Shown here piece after piece: positions 54,366 through 64,000 of a stretch of DNA of 64,000 bases. The DNA lies in contig JASWHV010000018.1 of NCBI GenBank assembly GCA_030760725.1, positions 24,088,273-24,152,272 of the forward strand, given 5' to 3'. The notes beneath the pieces are model-generated. The model had not been told where the DNA came from. It saw nothing but the letters and a program-made list of their open reading frames with translations, and did no database searches. Position numbers and translations under genes: made by a program. The stretch comes from Neostapfia colusana (taxonomy: Eukaryota > Streptophyta > Magnoliopsida > Poales > Poaceae). Every line of letters begins with the position of its first letter. Within the stretch, counting starts at the first letter, position 1.

Positions 54366-55722
54366 CCTACTTCCTGAGCATCAGTAGAACAGGGTTATTC
54401 CCTTCTGTAATGGATCCCATAGAATTTAGGAATAGAGCTTGGGGCAGCTAAGTCTCAAGGACGGTACAGGACTACGTCCAGTTTAGCCTGGTTCTGACCC
54501 TAAGCGCGTAGAGTCTTGCTTCCCTTGTAGACGAGGCCGAACATTGCCCCCATGTACAGCCAGAATTCCACCTATGGGCACGAATACAGAGACCTGTTCT
54601 ACTTAGCTCCCTCTCATGCGCTCATTTAAATTATGCATTAATTTTTATGATCACACTATCTCTGTATGTTCATCATACGTCTAGCTCCCCCTCTCCTGCG
54701 CTCATCCATAGTCGGCATTTGCTATCCTCCCGAAGGCGGCTGCGCTTGAGGCACCTGCCGATGGCCGAGTGAGTCTCTCGGGCCTCCCCTAGTCAGGTGT
54801 TGCGGTGCCAGTTGGTCACCTCCAGGAAAGGCCAGCGTTGTGCATGGGTGGTCCAGGATGCGTATCCAGCTTAGCCGTCCCAGAGCCCAAAGCATGCGCA
54901 TCCTGCTCTCCGGAGGTCCAGGGGAGTACGTCCGCTTTGCCTGGTCATGAACCCAAAGCGCGTGCACTCTGCTTCCCCAGCGCATGGCCTGGTACTAGGG
55001 ATCGGACGGCCGTACCCGGACCTCGGAGGGAGCCGGAGCTCCGGCGCCTCGTGCACAGAATTGCCCATGCCCCGTATAGCGGGTCAGGACATTAAGACGG
55101 ATAAGACTAGGAGACGGGAGGGGAGGACCCCCCGAGGAGAATTACGTTTCCTCTACCTGTGTGCAGGACCTTCAGGTTACGGCAACAGGGACTGCATGAA
55201 GCGGGGGGAAAGGAGCTACCAGCTACACCGGCCTGGGACTGGAAGGACCGGGACCTGCCCCTCCAGCAGGGGCGGGGCCCGGGGGGCCCACGTGTCCAGC
55301 AGGCCCAGAACTCTCTCCTCCCTTGAGGAGGGCTCCGGGTTCGCCACGTGGCAGGCAGGAACCGGACCTCTCCCCTCAGCGGGAGGGCTCCGAAAGCCCT
55401 ACGTGTCCAACATGACCGGAGCTCCCGTCTCTTGAGGAGGAGCTCCGGACCCACCATGTGGCTGGCAGATTTGGAGCCCCCCATAGGGCAAGGTTCGGAG
55501 ACCTCCGGGGGCCCCTAACACGGTTAGGACCCGGGGAAGGTGTCTGTGCGAAGCTCCGAGATTGAAAATGGCCTCTGAGTACCTTGCGGAGCTAAGGACT
55601 CAGCCAGGCAAAGCCAAGAAGGGGGGGGGAAAGCATCACAGACACAAGTATCCAAGAGAGTCAAATTAAGCAAGGCTCCATGAGCTGGACTACAGACTCG
55701 ATAAAAAAGGGAGAAACAAGTC
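54366..55722. other. D2 spacer with CACGTG repeats
   Basis: No gene. Similar to 46169-47313 and reversed 59779-61140. Repeats with CCACGTG, CTACGTG or CCATGTG cores at about 55288, 55344, 55398 and 55454, spaced about 55 bp. A stretch near 54540-54720 is AT-rich and matches 60840-60900 (reverse). Confidence 0.65.
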
Positions 55723-56457
55723 CTAAGGACCTCCCGGCTCTCGGCGGAACCTTGCGGCTACAAGGGCGGCCACATCCTCGACTTCAGCCCTGGCAGCTTC
55801 CTCTCACTCCGCGGCTGGGCCTTCTCTTGCTGGTTCCAGCGAGAAAGAGGGGTCGCGGCTCTTGAAGCATGCAAGCACATGCGAGGCGACCTCTAAAGCT
55901 AAGCCGCGGCCCTCGGCTTCAAGCTCACTGGCGACCACCGAGTCGAGTCTGTCCAGCTTGGCGCCGATCGACTCCAATGCAGGGATCACCTCTGCCACCT
56001 TCAATGCGGGAGTTGCGGCCCTCACCGGACTGAAGCCAAGAGGGATCAGGGCGGACCCCGCTCGATCCATGAAGCTTGAGACCGCAAGGGCCTCGGAGGA
56101 CCGCAAGGCTGACAGCTCCTCCACCTCGCGGCGGGCCACCTGCAGAGCCTCCAGGTTCCTCTCGGAGAATTCCTTCTCCTTGGCCGCCAGGGAACTCTCC
56201 CGAAGGCGGAGAGTCTCGGCTAGCCGCTCCAACTCAGCGGCCTTGAAGCCGGCAGTCAACTCCCGGTCCAAGACCGCCCGGCGATCATGGGAGACCTGTT
56301 CCTCCCTCAAGTCAAGGTCTGCCTTCAGAATCTCCAGCTCCTCCATCCGAGCTCGGAGGTCATCCTCGCCCGCGGCCAGCTGCGCGGCGACCCTCTCTGC
56401 CTCAGCTGCCACGGAACGCTCCCGCTCCTCAACGGCGAGTTCGCGGCGCTCCAACTG
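55723..56457 (-). pseudogene. D2 antisense ORF, C-terminal fragment
   Basis: Reading left from the D3 insertion point: QLERRELAVEERERS, long Glu/Arg/Leu coiled coil, then VSSFMDRAGSALIPLGFSP and the conserved tail. A TGA at 55804-55806 stands where D3 has Arg (AAEREEAARAEV); the shared end would be TAG at 55725-55723. The first part of the ORF should lie right of D3, outside the window. The first residues of the ORF read from 56508 are LTR sequence of D3, not protein. Confidence 0.82.
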
Positions 56458-57556
56458 TGTCGAAGTGTGCGATCGACACTTCCCCCGGGCCTGCACTGGG
56501 CAGCCCACGGAGGTTCTTTTTTCGGAGGGGCTAGTTCCTAGCGGAGAGCTTGCGCGGATGGACGAGTTAGTGAGAGCTTGACACGGGGAGTTTTACGTGG
56601 TTCAGGCCGCCTGAGCGTAAAACCCTACGTCCACGGTGAGCTATGGAGCTCGGTGTATTGCTTGCTGCTCAGGGCCGGGGGCCTGAGCTTGGGGGTGAGT
56701 TACAGCTTGAGAGTGTGTGGCTAGCGTATGAGTTGCAGAATGCGAACCCTTGCTATCGACGCCTACCCGAGCCTTTTATAGTCCAAGGCTCGGGCGGCTT
56801 ACAAGGGAAGCCGGGACCCGACAGGTGGTCCCGGGAAGATTGTCTATTATCTACCGTATCTGTAGTTACGCCGGTGGTTGCCTCTGGTCGAAGGCTTCTG
56901 AGTCTTCATTTTGCCGCCCTGCCCATGCCGCGCACTAGTCATAGTGGTTGATGACGGCGCAGGCGGCATGGGATGTCTTGTCGCGGCGTTTATTACCTGG
57001 CAGGTTCTGACACCGCGCGCCAGTCTGTGATGCGACTGGATGCAACGGCACATGACAGGCGCGTGCTCCGCGTTTCCGCATCTTGGGAAGACGCGGGCCT
57101 TGAATACCTTGTACGGGCAAGGTGAGGAGCGCTTTTACGCCCGCTGTCTACCGCTCGGGGGCAGGCAGCACCGTTCTTCTCGCCACGTGGCTGGTCCGGA
57201 GCTCTTCTCTGAGGAGAGGGAGGTCCGGCCCCGCTAGACGCGTGGCGCCTTCGGACCTCTCTCCCGCGGAGGGGGAGGTCCGGCTTCTGCACGCCACGTG
57301 GCGGGCCCGGAGCTCACCTCTGAGGAGAGGGAGGTCCGGCCCCGGTGGACGCGTGGCGTCTTCGGACCTCTCTCCCGTGGAGGGGGAGGTCTGGCTTCTG
57401 TATGCCACGTGGCGGGCCCGGAGCTCTCCTCGGAGGAGAGGGAGGTCCGGCCCCGCCAGACGCGTGGCGCCTTCGGAGCTCTACCTGCGGAGAAGGGCGA
57501 GCACCTTGGGCATTTTACCCTGTGCGCGGGGGTACCCCATATCTCAGGTACCGACA
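56458..57556 (-). repeat. 3' LTR of D3
   Basis: 1,099 bp; on the minus strand TGTCGGTACC to CACTTCGACA. TATA box (minus) at 56780-56773. CACGTG/CGCGTG repeats at 57183-57480 with about 55-bp spacing. The ORFs across it (for example 57122-57637) follow the repeats and are not supported as genes. Confidence 0.92.
56773..56780 (-). promoter_or_regulatory. TATA box of D3 3' LTR
   Basis: TATAAAAG on the minus strand, same position as in the other D LTRs. Transcription would run left into the D2 antisense-ORF remnant, in its sense direction. Confidence 0.7.
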
Positions 57557-58047
57557 GTGGCCCCCGGGCCCATCTTGGGGGAGATAGCGAGCCCGAGGTG
57601 GGACCTCCGTCTCTTCCGATCCGCGCACTTTCTCTAAGTCCCGACTTGAGCGCTGCCGGAGCACGAACGGCCGCGGGGTCGTGAGAGCGTGCGCCCACTT
57701 GATGATTGCTTTTACTGCGGTGGTTCCCAAGGCTTCCACTTCTGCACGTTGCGGCGCTTTCTTCGGGAACCGCCGAAGGGCCTTGCCGGCTCATCTTCTC
57801 AGGAGACTGACTCCTTGACCCCACCGCTTTAGTTAAGCGGCTTGGGCCCAGCTTTCATTGGCGCTCGGTCTAGGAACCGAAGCAGTTGTGGGTGCGGGGT
57901 ATTCGAAGAGTTCCAAATCGCTTGGAACTGCACCGGGAAGCTTTTTAGAGGGGGTCTCACCCACATTGTAGCTTCCCTTCGCACTTCTCTGCGTTTCTTC
58001 TTGGACTCTTACGCTTTTGCTCTCTTGCCTTTGAGCTCTCCCTTGCC
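57557..58047. other. D3 polypurine tract and region before the antisense ORF
   Basis: 57557-57571 is the polypurine tract on the minus strand (GGGCCCGGGGGCCAC). The rest matches 50106-50516 of D1 and would be the 5' untranslated part of an antisense transcript. The reading frame is open only in short pieces. Confidence 0.7.
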
Positions 58048-59778
58048 ATGGCTTCCAACCCGCTGCCAGAGAAGAAATGCGCTCGATCTCCTCCAGCAAC
58101 GGCGCCGGTGCCAAGTCGGGATTCTGGGGTGCCTGACACTCCCTCCGGTGGCGACTCGAAGAGGCCCCGGGCTGATGTGCTGGGGGAAGCCTCTGAGGCG
58201 TCCCCTGTTCCGCCAGTCCAAGCGACTGCAGAGCGGTCGTCGGAGACGGTAGCGGGCTCTGGAAATCCTACCCCGGCTCGGAAGTCGGGGTTTAGAGCCC
58301 GCTGGAGAGTCCGCACTTCCCGGCCTTCCCCGTCTTGCGGGGAATCTGTGCCGATGCGCTCGGAGCCAGGGGCAACTGCTGCGGCCCCCATGCCAGCGCG
58401 GACTTCTCCTGTTCCGGTGTGCCCGGACTCCGCGGCGGCGTCGTCTCTTCCTGCCGAGACAGCCACCGCGGCCCCCGAGCCAGCACAGGTTGATCCTGCA
58501 CTAGGCGGCCTGGCTTCTTCTCCAGCACCGTCTTCCCTGGCTCGTCCCTCTCCTCAGGTCAAGGAGCCTGAAGCTGAAGAGAGCCCGGCTGGCCCGGCTG
58601 CCAGGGCCGCTGGGCAAGTTTCTCCTGATTGGCGTCTCGTCTCGGCAGCTGGCGCGTCGGCTCTTCCTGAGGACGAGGTAATGGAGGAGGTCGGAGGGAC
58701 TGCCCCAGCCTCTGTTGCTCCATTGCCTCTGGCGGACGCCTTCAAGCTTGCCGAGTCGAGCGTCCGGCAGGTCTTGGCTGCGCTAGGGCGCGAGCGGGAG
58801 GAGTATACGGTTGAACGGGACCGCCTCCTCACCTGGGGGAACCTTTTGCGGGAGAGGACCGCGAAGGTTAAGAGCGAGCTCGACTCCAGGCGGGAGTTGC
58901 TCGACTTCTGGGAAACGCTCGTCGACCGGATGAAGCGGGCTATTGACCGCATGGACACCCAGTCGCGGCGGATCAACAGGGAGGCCCTGGAGGCTCACGC
59001 CCGGGCCGAAGAGAGCCTCTCTGCTGCTGTGGAAATACGGCAGCGGTTGGAGCGCCGTGAACTCGCCGTTGAGGAGCGGGAGTGTTCCGTGGCAGCTGAG
59101 GCAGAGAGGGTCGCCGCGCAGCTGGCTGCGGGCGAGGATGACCTCCGAGCTCGGATGGAGGAGCTGGAGATTCTGAAGGCAGACCTTGACTTGAGGGATG
59201 AACAGGTCTCCCATGATCGCCGGGCGGTCTTGGACCGGGAGTTGACTGCCGGCTTCAAGGCCCCTGAGTTGGAGCGGCTAGCCGAGACTCTCCGCCTTCG
59301 GGAGAGTTCCCTGGCGGCCAAGGAGAAGGAATTCTCCGAGAGGAACCTGGAGGCTCTGCGGGCGGCCCGCCGCGAGGTGGAGGAGCTCTCAGCCCTACGG
59401 TCCTCCGAGGCCCTTGCGGTCTCAAGCTTCGTGGATCGAGCGGGGTCCGCCCTGATCCCTCTTGTCTTCAGTCCGGTGAGGGCCGCAACTCCCGCATTGC
59501 AGGTGGCAGAGGTGATCCCTGCATTGGAGTCGATCGGCGCCAAGCTGGACAGACTCGACTCGGTGGTCGCCAGCGAGCTTGAAGCCGAGGGCCGCGGCTT
59601 AGCTTTAGAGGTCGCCTCGCATGTGCTGGCATGCTTCAAGAGTCGCGACCCTTCTTTCTCACTGGAGCCAGCAAGAGAGGGCCCAGCCGCGGAGCGGGAG
59701 GAAGCTGCCAGGGCTGAAGTCGAGGATGTGGCCGCCCTTGTAGCCGCAAGGTTCCGGCGAGAGCCGGGAGGTCCTTAG
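58048..59778 (+). CDS. D3 antisense ORF, 576 aa, open, N-terminal domain deleted
   Basis: Opposite in direction to the D3 gag. MASNPLPEKKCARSPP: the start equals that of D1 (MASN), then the frame jumps to what in D1 follows the Transposase_28-type domain (EKKRARSPP), so that domain was deleted in frame. Residues about 10-230 are Pro/Ala/Ser-rich and probably disordered; 231-464 is a long coiled coil (for example ERDRLLTWGNLLRERTAK, ERRELAVEERECS); 465-576 is a conserved C-terminal part (DRAGSALIPL, SKDPSFSL-like SRDPSFSLEPA). It has no stop or frameshift, although D3 gag has both and pol is gone. There is no intron where D1 has one. Function unknown; retention may be chance or selection. Confidence 0.55.
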   Translation: MASNPLPEKKCARSPPATAPVPSRDSGVPDTPSGGDSKRPRADVLGEASEASPVPPVQATAERSSETVAGSGNPTPARKSGFRARWRVRTSRPSPSCGESVPMRSEPGATAAAPMPARTSPVPVCPDSAAASSLPAETATAAPEPAQVDPALGGLASSPAPSSLARPSPQVKEPEAEESPAGPAARAAGQVSPDWRLVSAAGASALPEDEVMEEVGGTAPASVAPLPLADAFKLAESSVRQVLAALGREREEYTVERDRLLTWGNLLRERTAKVKSELDSRRELLDFWETLVDRMKRAIDRMDTQSRRINREALEAHARAEESLSAAVEIRQRLERRELAVEERECSVAAEAERVAAQLAAGEDDLRARMEELEILKADLDLRDEQVSHDRRAVLDRELTAGFKAPELERLAETLRLRESSLAAKEKEFSERNLEALRAARREVEELSALRSSEALAVSSFVDRAGSALIPLVFSPVRAATPALQVAEVIPALESIGAKLDRLDSVVASELEAEGRGLALEVASHVLACFKSRDPSFSLEPAREGPAAEREEAARAEVEDVAALVAARFRREPGGP

Positions 59779-61140
59779 GACTTGCTTCTCCCTTTTTTAT
59801 TGAGTCTGTAGTCCAGCTCAAGGAGCCTTGCTTAATTTGACTATCTTGGATACTTGTGTCTGTGATGCTTTTTCCCTCCTTCTTGGCTTTGCCTGGCTGA
59901 GTCCTTAGCTCCGCAAGGTACTCAGAGGCCATTTCCAATCTCGGAGCTTCGCACAAACACCCTTCCCGGGTCCTAATCGTTTTAGGGGCCCCCGGAGGTC
60001 TCCGAACCTCGCCCTATGGGGGGCTCCAAGTTTGCCGGCCACGTGGCGGGTCCGGAGCTCCTCCTCAAGAGACGGAAGCTCCGGTCATGTTGGACACGTA
60101 GGGCTTTCGGAGCCCTCCCGCTGAGGGGGGAGGTCCGGTTCCTGCCTGCCACGTGGCGAGCCCGGAGCCCTCCTCAAGGAAGGAGAGAGTTCCGGGCCTG
60201 CTGGACACGTGGGGCCCCCGGGCCCCGCCCCTGCTGGAGGGGCGGGTCCCGGTCCTTCCAGTCCCAGGCCGGTGTAGCTGGTAGCTCCTTCCCCCCGCTT
60301 CATGCAGTCCCTGTTGCCGTAACCTGAAGGTCCTGCACACAGGTAGAGGAAACGTAATTCTCCTCGGGGGGTCCTCCCCTACTGTCTCCTAGTCTTATCC
60401 GTCTTATGGTCCTGACCCACTATACGGGGCTTGGGCAATTCTGTGCACGAGGGGCCGGAGCTCCGGCTCCCTCCGAGGTCCGGGTACGGCCGTCCGATCC
60501 CTAGTACCGGGCCATGCGCTGAGGAAGCAGAGTGCACGCGCTTTGGGTTCATGACCAGGCAAAGCGGACGTACTCCCCTGGACCTCCGGAGAGCAGGATG
60601 CGCATGCTTTGGGCTCTGGGCCGGCTAAGCTGGATACGCACCCTGGACCCCCCATGCACAACGCTGGCCTTTCCTGGAGGTGACCAACTGACACCGCAAC
60701 ACCTGACTGGGGGAGGCCCGAGAGACTCACTCGGCCATAGGCAGGTGCCTCAAGCGCAACCGCCTTCGGGAGGATAGCAAATGCCGACTATGGATGAGCG
60801 CAGGAGAGGGGGAGCTAGACGTATGATGAACATACAGAGATAGTGCGATCATAAAAATTAATGCATAATTTAAATGAGCGCATGAGAAGGAGCTAAGTAG
60901 AACAGGTCTCTGTATTCGCGCCCATAGGTGGAATTCTGGCTGTACATGGGGGCAATGTTCCGCCTCGTCTACAAGGGAAGCAAGACTCTACGCGCTTAGG
61001 GTCGGAACCAGGCTAAACTAGACGTAGTCCTGTACCGTCCCTTGAGACTTAGCTACCCCAAGCTCTGTTCCTAAGTTCTATGGGGTCTATTACAGAAGTG
61101 AATAACCCTGTTCTACCAATGCTCAGTAAGTAGGACTTAC
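59779..61140. other. D3 spacer with CACGTG repeats
   Basis: No gene. Reverse counterpart of 54366-55722. CACGTG-type cores at about 60041, 60095, 60150 and 60204. ORFs here overlap the repeats on both strands and are not supported. Confidence 0.65.
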
Positions 61141-61626
61141 AGTGTTGCTCCATGGCAAGGATTTTTGGGAATGGATCCCACTCTCGGTTGAAAGGCATGT
61201 GTAACTGGGGCGGCAGCTTTCATGATTCGGAAGGGACCTTCCCTGCTGGGGGAGAGCTTATGGGTCCTTCTTGGAATATAGCGTGCCGCTTCACCAGGCT
61301 GCCCTCTTGCGGGCCCCCGTCGCGTCTGGTTCTTTGGCGGTAGTGCTTAGAGCATTAGCCGAGACCGTGCGTTGTGGGGTGTTCCCTGCAAGCCGAGTCT
61401 TGTCGAAGTTGTTGTCTTCACACTGGATCAGGACCTGCGTGGCTTCTCTCGGGGTCCCCCGGGGAGTTCTCCCCTTCTGGCTAAGGCCTTCAAGGGGTAG
61501 GTGGACCCGGGCTCGCTTTGGATGACCTAAGGCGTCCCCCCCTTCTGGCAAGGCCTTCAAGGGGTTGACGGACCCTAGGCAGCCCCCGAGAGGTATGTTC
61601 GAGGCACGGAGGCGTGCCGTAGATGG
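61141..61626 (-). pseudogene. D3 integrase C-terminal remnant and unplaced segment
   Basis: 61330-61145 (minus) matches the end of integrase in D2 (GGGGGCCCGCAAGAGGGCA, then ACCCATAAGCTCTCCC). 61331-61626 joins it to gag: a short open frame (61560-61291, from MKALPEGGDALGH) with two near-identical CCTTGAAGGCCTTGCCAGAAGGGG-type lines near 61480 and 61545. I do not recognise it. The rest of pol is absent. Confidence 0.6.
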
Positions 61627-63361
61627 CTAACGCCTTGGCCCGCCATCGTCGGAACTGGAGTCCTCAGCGTCATGTACTGTCTTTATGACACGCTGAGGCT
61701 CCTGGAACCCCACCTGGTGGGCAGCGGTGACTGGGGCATCGGCCTTCTGTTTGCCATCCCTCTGAGGGTAGGGCGGTGCTTCAGCCCTCTGCTGTCTTCC
61801 ATTGCGGAAGCGCTCTGCGAGCCTCTGGATCTCCCAGCACTCGGCAGCTGTATGGTTGCAGGTGCCATGCACGGGGCATAGCCCGCCTTGGCCACTGTCT
61901 GGGGCCGGTGATTGCCGCTGCCTCTTGTCGGGGCGTGGCCCCCGAGCTCCACTGGTTGTCGCAGCTGTGGCGACGGGGGCCGTGAATGGTGACTTCATCT
62001 TCCCATTCCCCCGGTTCTTGGTCTTCTTGCCACCCCCATAGGCAGCAGCACCGGACCCGGGCTGCCCTCCTGACTCGGAGGTCGGCAGTGCGTGCCAGTT
62101 CTGCCCTTCGGCTGCTCTGGCGCACTTGTCCGCCAGGCTAAAGAGCTCCGAGACATCGTTGACCTCTCTGGTCACGAGCTTCTCAAGCATTTTCTCGTCC
62201 CGGACACCCTGTCGGAACGCCACCACCACAGAGGCGCTTTGGATATGTGTGATGGTGTTGCGCACCTAAGAGAACCGCTGGATGAAAGAGCGCAGCGACT
62301 CCCCAGGTTGTTGTTTGACGGCGTGGAGGTCGAGCTCCGTGCCGGGACAGGTGTAGGAGCTGCCGAAGTTGGCGACGAACTGCCGGCAGAGCTCACCCCA
62401 AGAGGTTATGGACCCCTGGGGTAGATTCATGAGCCAGGACTGGGCAGGGCCGGTCAAGGCGACGGGAAAGTAGTTGGCCATGACAGCCTCATCGCCTCCT
62501 GCAGCAAGTACGGAGGTGGAGTAGATCTGGAGGAACTCCGCTGGGTTGACGCTTCCGTCGTACTTCTCGGGCAAGTGCGGGCGAAACTTGCGCTGCCACC
62601 TTGCGAAGCGAAGGTGGGGTGCAAGGGCCGCACATCCTGCACCTGCTGCTGCAGGTACTGGCGCTGCGAACAGGTGGTTCGCACCTGGCGCCACGTATCC
62701 CGGCATGGGCAAGGCTGCACCGTAGGCCGGGGCCGCTACTTGCGGCGCATATGGTGGTGGCATATGTTGCGCAGCATATGCCTGAGGCGGGGCTCGCATG
62801 GCGAAGGCCTGCCCTTCTGGTTGCGTCGAGGCCGACGACATGCTGTCGCCTGCCTCATGGTTGCGACGCCTTTCTCGACGTCGCTCGAGGTACACCCGGG
62901 CGTCCTGCCCCAAGTGGCACCGTTCCAGTTCCCTTCGCATGTCCGTCGACAGGAGCCTGGAGGAGCTGGAATCCGCCGTTAGCTCGTCAACCGTGGGTGT
63001 GCGCGTCAGCGACACAGTCGATTGCCCCGGGCGCCGCCCTCGCCGAAACCGAGGGTTCACGGCGGCGACGACGAGGCGGTCCACCTCGCGGACCCATTGC
63101 TGGGTCGCTGAATGGGGCGCATCCCCTGCAGGTGGGTTGCGCAGCAGCGCTCTTGCTGCAGCTAGCGCACCTCAGCGCTGTAGAAGACCTCACGCTGTTC
63201 GGGGCCTGCATAGCCGGAGTCGGCGTTGCCGGAGTCGGCTGCTGGCTACCCGCTTGTGCCAACACACTCCGTCCTGAGTGCGTCGACATGTACTCCCCGC
63301 TGGTCATGGTTCGCTGTGAATGCGGTGGGGGAGAGTCTGCCGCTGAAGGGAGCTTGGTCAT
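61627..63361 (-). pseudogene. gag: D3 gag (frameshift and stop)
   Basis: ATG at 63361 (MTKLPSAADSPPPHSQRT), same start as D2. A deletion of about 14 bases near 63168 (after the codons for SSTAL) shifts the frame. The true frame resumes at 63084 (DRLVVAAVNPRF) through the gag domain (FRPHLPEKYDGSVNPAEFL, SWLMNLPQG) to a TAG at 62268-62266 that replaces Gln, then to the zinc knuckle CPVHGTCNHTAAEC (about 61875) and ends at 61627 near the deletion that removed protease and pol. Confidence 0.85.
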
Positions 63362-63398
63362 CTTCGTCGGCGGAAACTCATTGCGCTAGGGGAAAAGT

Positions 63399-63416
63399 CC
63401 CCTTCCTGGCGCGCCA
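63399..63416 (-). other. Primer binding site of D3
   Basis: On the minus strand TGGCGCGCCAGGAAGGGG, two bases after the LTR end. One base differs from the D2 site (A for T at position 13 of the site). Confidence 0.75.
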
Positions 63417-63418
63417 AA

Positions 63419-64000
63419 TGTCGAAGTGTGCGATCGACACTTCCCCCGGGCCTGCACTGGGCAGCCCGCGGAGTTTCTTTTTTTCGGAGGGGCTAGTTCC
63501 TAGCGGAGAGCTTGCGCGGATGGACGAGTTAGTGAGAGCTTGACACGGGGAGTTTTACGTGGTTCAGGCCGCCGGAGCGTAAAACCCTACGTCCACGGCG
63601 AGCTATGGAGCTCGCTGTATTGCTTGCTGCTCAGGGCCGGGGGCCTGAGCTTGGGGGTGAGTTACAGCTTGAGAGTGTGTGGCTAGCGTATGAGTTACAG
63701 AATGCGAACCCTTGCTATCGACGCCTACCCGAGCCTTTTATAGTCCAAGGCTCGGGCGGCTTACAAGGGAAGCCGGGACCCGACAGGTGGTCCCGGGAAG
63801 ATTGTCTATTATCTACCGTATCTGTAGTTACGCCGGTGGTTGCCTCTGGTCGAAGGCTTCTGAGTCTTCATTTTGCCGCCCTGCCCATGCCGCGCACTAG
63901 TCATAGTGGTTGATGACGGCGCAGGCGGCATGGGATGTCTTGTCGCGGCGTTTATTACCTGGCAGGTTCTGACACCGCGCGCCAGTCTGTGATGCGACTG
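63419..64000 (-). repeat. 5' LTR of D3 (partial)
   Basis: It matches 56458-57037 of the 3' LTR with a few differences; cut by the window end. TATA box (minus) at 63742-63735. The ORF 63605-63913 recurs in each D LTR on the strand opposite to transcription and has no known domain. Confidence 0.9.

Larger units (their letters stand above)
51698..56457 (+). mobile_element. Element D2: Tat/Retand-like, pol deleted, right part outside window
   Basis: LTR 51698-52793, primer site, gag 52851-54160, then directly the integrase end (54148-54365), spacer, and the 3' part of the antisense ORF (56457-55723), where D3 interrupts. Protease, RT, RNase H and most of integrase are absent, so it could only move with proteins supplied by another element. 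Confidence 0.85.
56458..64000 (-). mobile_element. Element D3: Tat/Retand-like, pol deleted, inserted in the D2 antisense ORF
   Basis: Minus-strand order: 5' LTR (64000-63419, cut by window), primer site 63416-63399, gag 63361-61627, integrase end about 61330, spacer, antisense ORF (58048-59778, + strand), polypurine tract, 3' LTR 57556-56458. The LTRs differ by about 1.2% over the visible 540 bp. Its target duplication would begin with the five bases AACTG (56453-56457); the other copy is outside the window. Confidence 0.88.

Noticed and set aside
57122..57824. Overlapping Arg/Pro-rich ORFs on both strands in D LTR
   Set aside because: They come from the tandem CACGTG-type repeats without stops in several frames; not conserved as protein.
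1..64000. CRISPR arrays, tRNA or rRNA genes, bacterial operons
   Set aside because: None seen; the repeats are LTRs and their sub-repeats, and tRNA-like bases are primer binding sites only.

Overview
The window is repeat-rich plant DNA, most likely from a grass. It consists entirely of LTR retrotransposons of the Ty3/gypsy type nested in one another. I see no single-copy host gene, no tRNA or rRNA gene and no bacterial feature. A grass origin is inferred from the element types: very long-LTR chromoviruses with an initiator-Met primer site, and a Tat/Retand-like family with an antisense ORF carrying a Transposase_28-type domain. The species is not determined.

Layout, with labels A, B, C and D1-D3 used here. 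D1 (+ strand, Tat-like) is the outermost visible host on the left. Element A (- strand, Tekay/Del-like chromovirus, LTR about 4.1 kb) sits in the D1 gag: 3' LTR 1-1540 (cut by the window edge), gag-pol 6074-1606, leader and 5' LTR 7621-16312, and the last LTR piece at 41673-41836. Its leader, primer site and 5' LTR are present twice because of a 4.75-kb tandem duplication (7002-16487). Element B (- strand, 16313-41672, TSD TTTTG) lies in the A 5' LTR. Element C (+ strand, 22740-38175, TSD GAACT) lies in the B polyprotein. C has two 4,046-bp LTRs that look almost identical, an intact 1,518-aa gag-pol, and an extra 314-aa ORF before gag.

From 41837 to the end are D-family elements. D1 has gag and protease, a shredded pol and an antisense ORF; a solo LTR (50522-51617, TSD TAGAG) is inserted just before its end. 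LTR 51698-52793 is shared as the 3' LTR of D1 and the 5' LTR of D2. D2 has lost most of pol, and its antisense ORF is interrupted by D3 (- strand, 56458 to beyond 64000), which has also lost pol.

Functionally, only C looks able to encode a complete retrotransposition machinery (capsid, protease, reverse transcriptase, RNase H, integrase with chromodomain). A and B carry frameshifts and stops, and D1-D3 are defective. The items most worth a second look are: the upstream ORF of C, whose N-terminal part resembles a double-stranded-RNA-binding fold; 3' splice-acceptor-like sites directly before gag start codons; an in-frame GC-AG intron candidate inside the C LTR; the fold-back 5' LTR of B; and the antisense ORF of the D family. 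All comparisons were made by eye; nothing was aligned by program.
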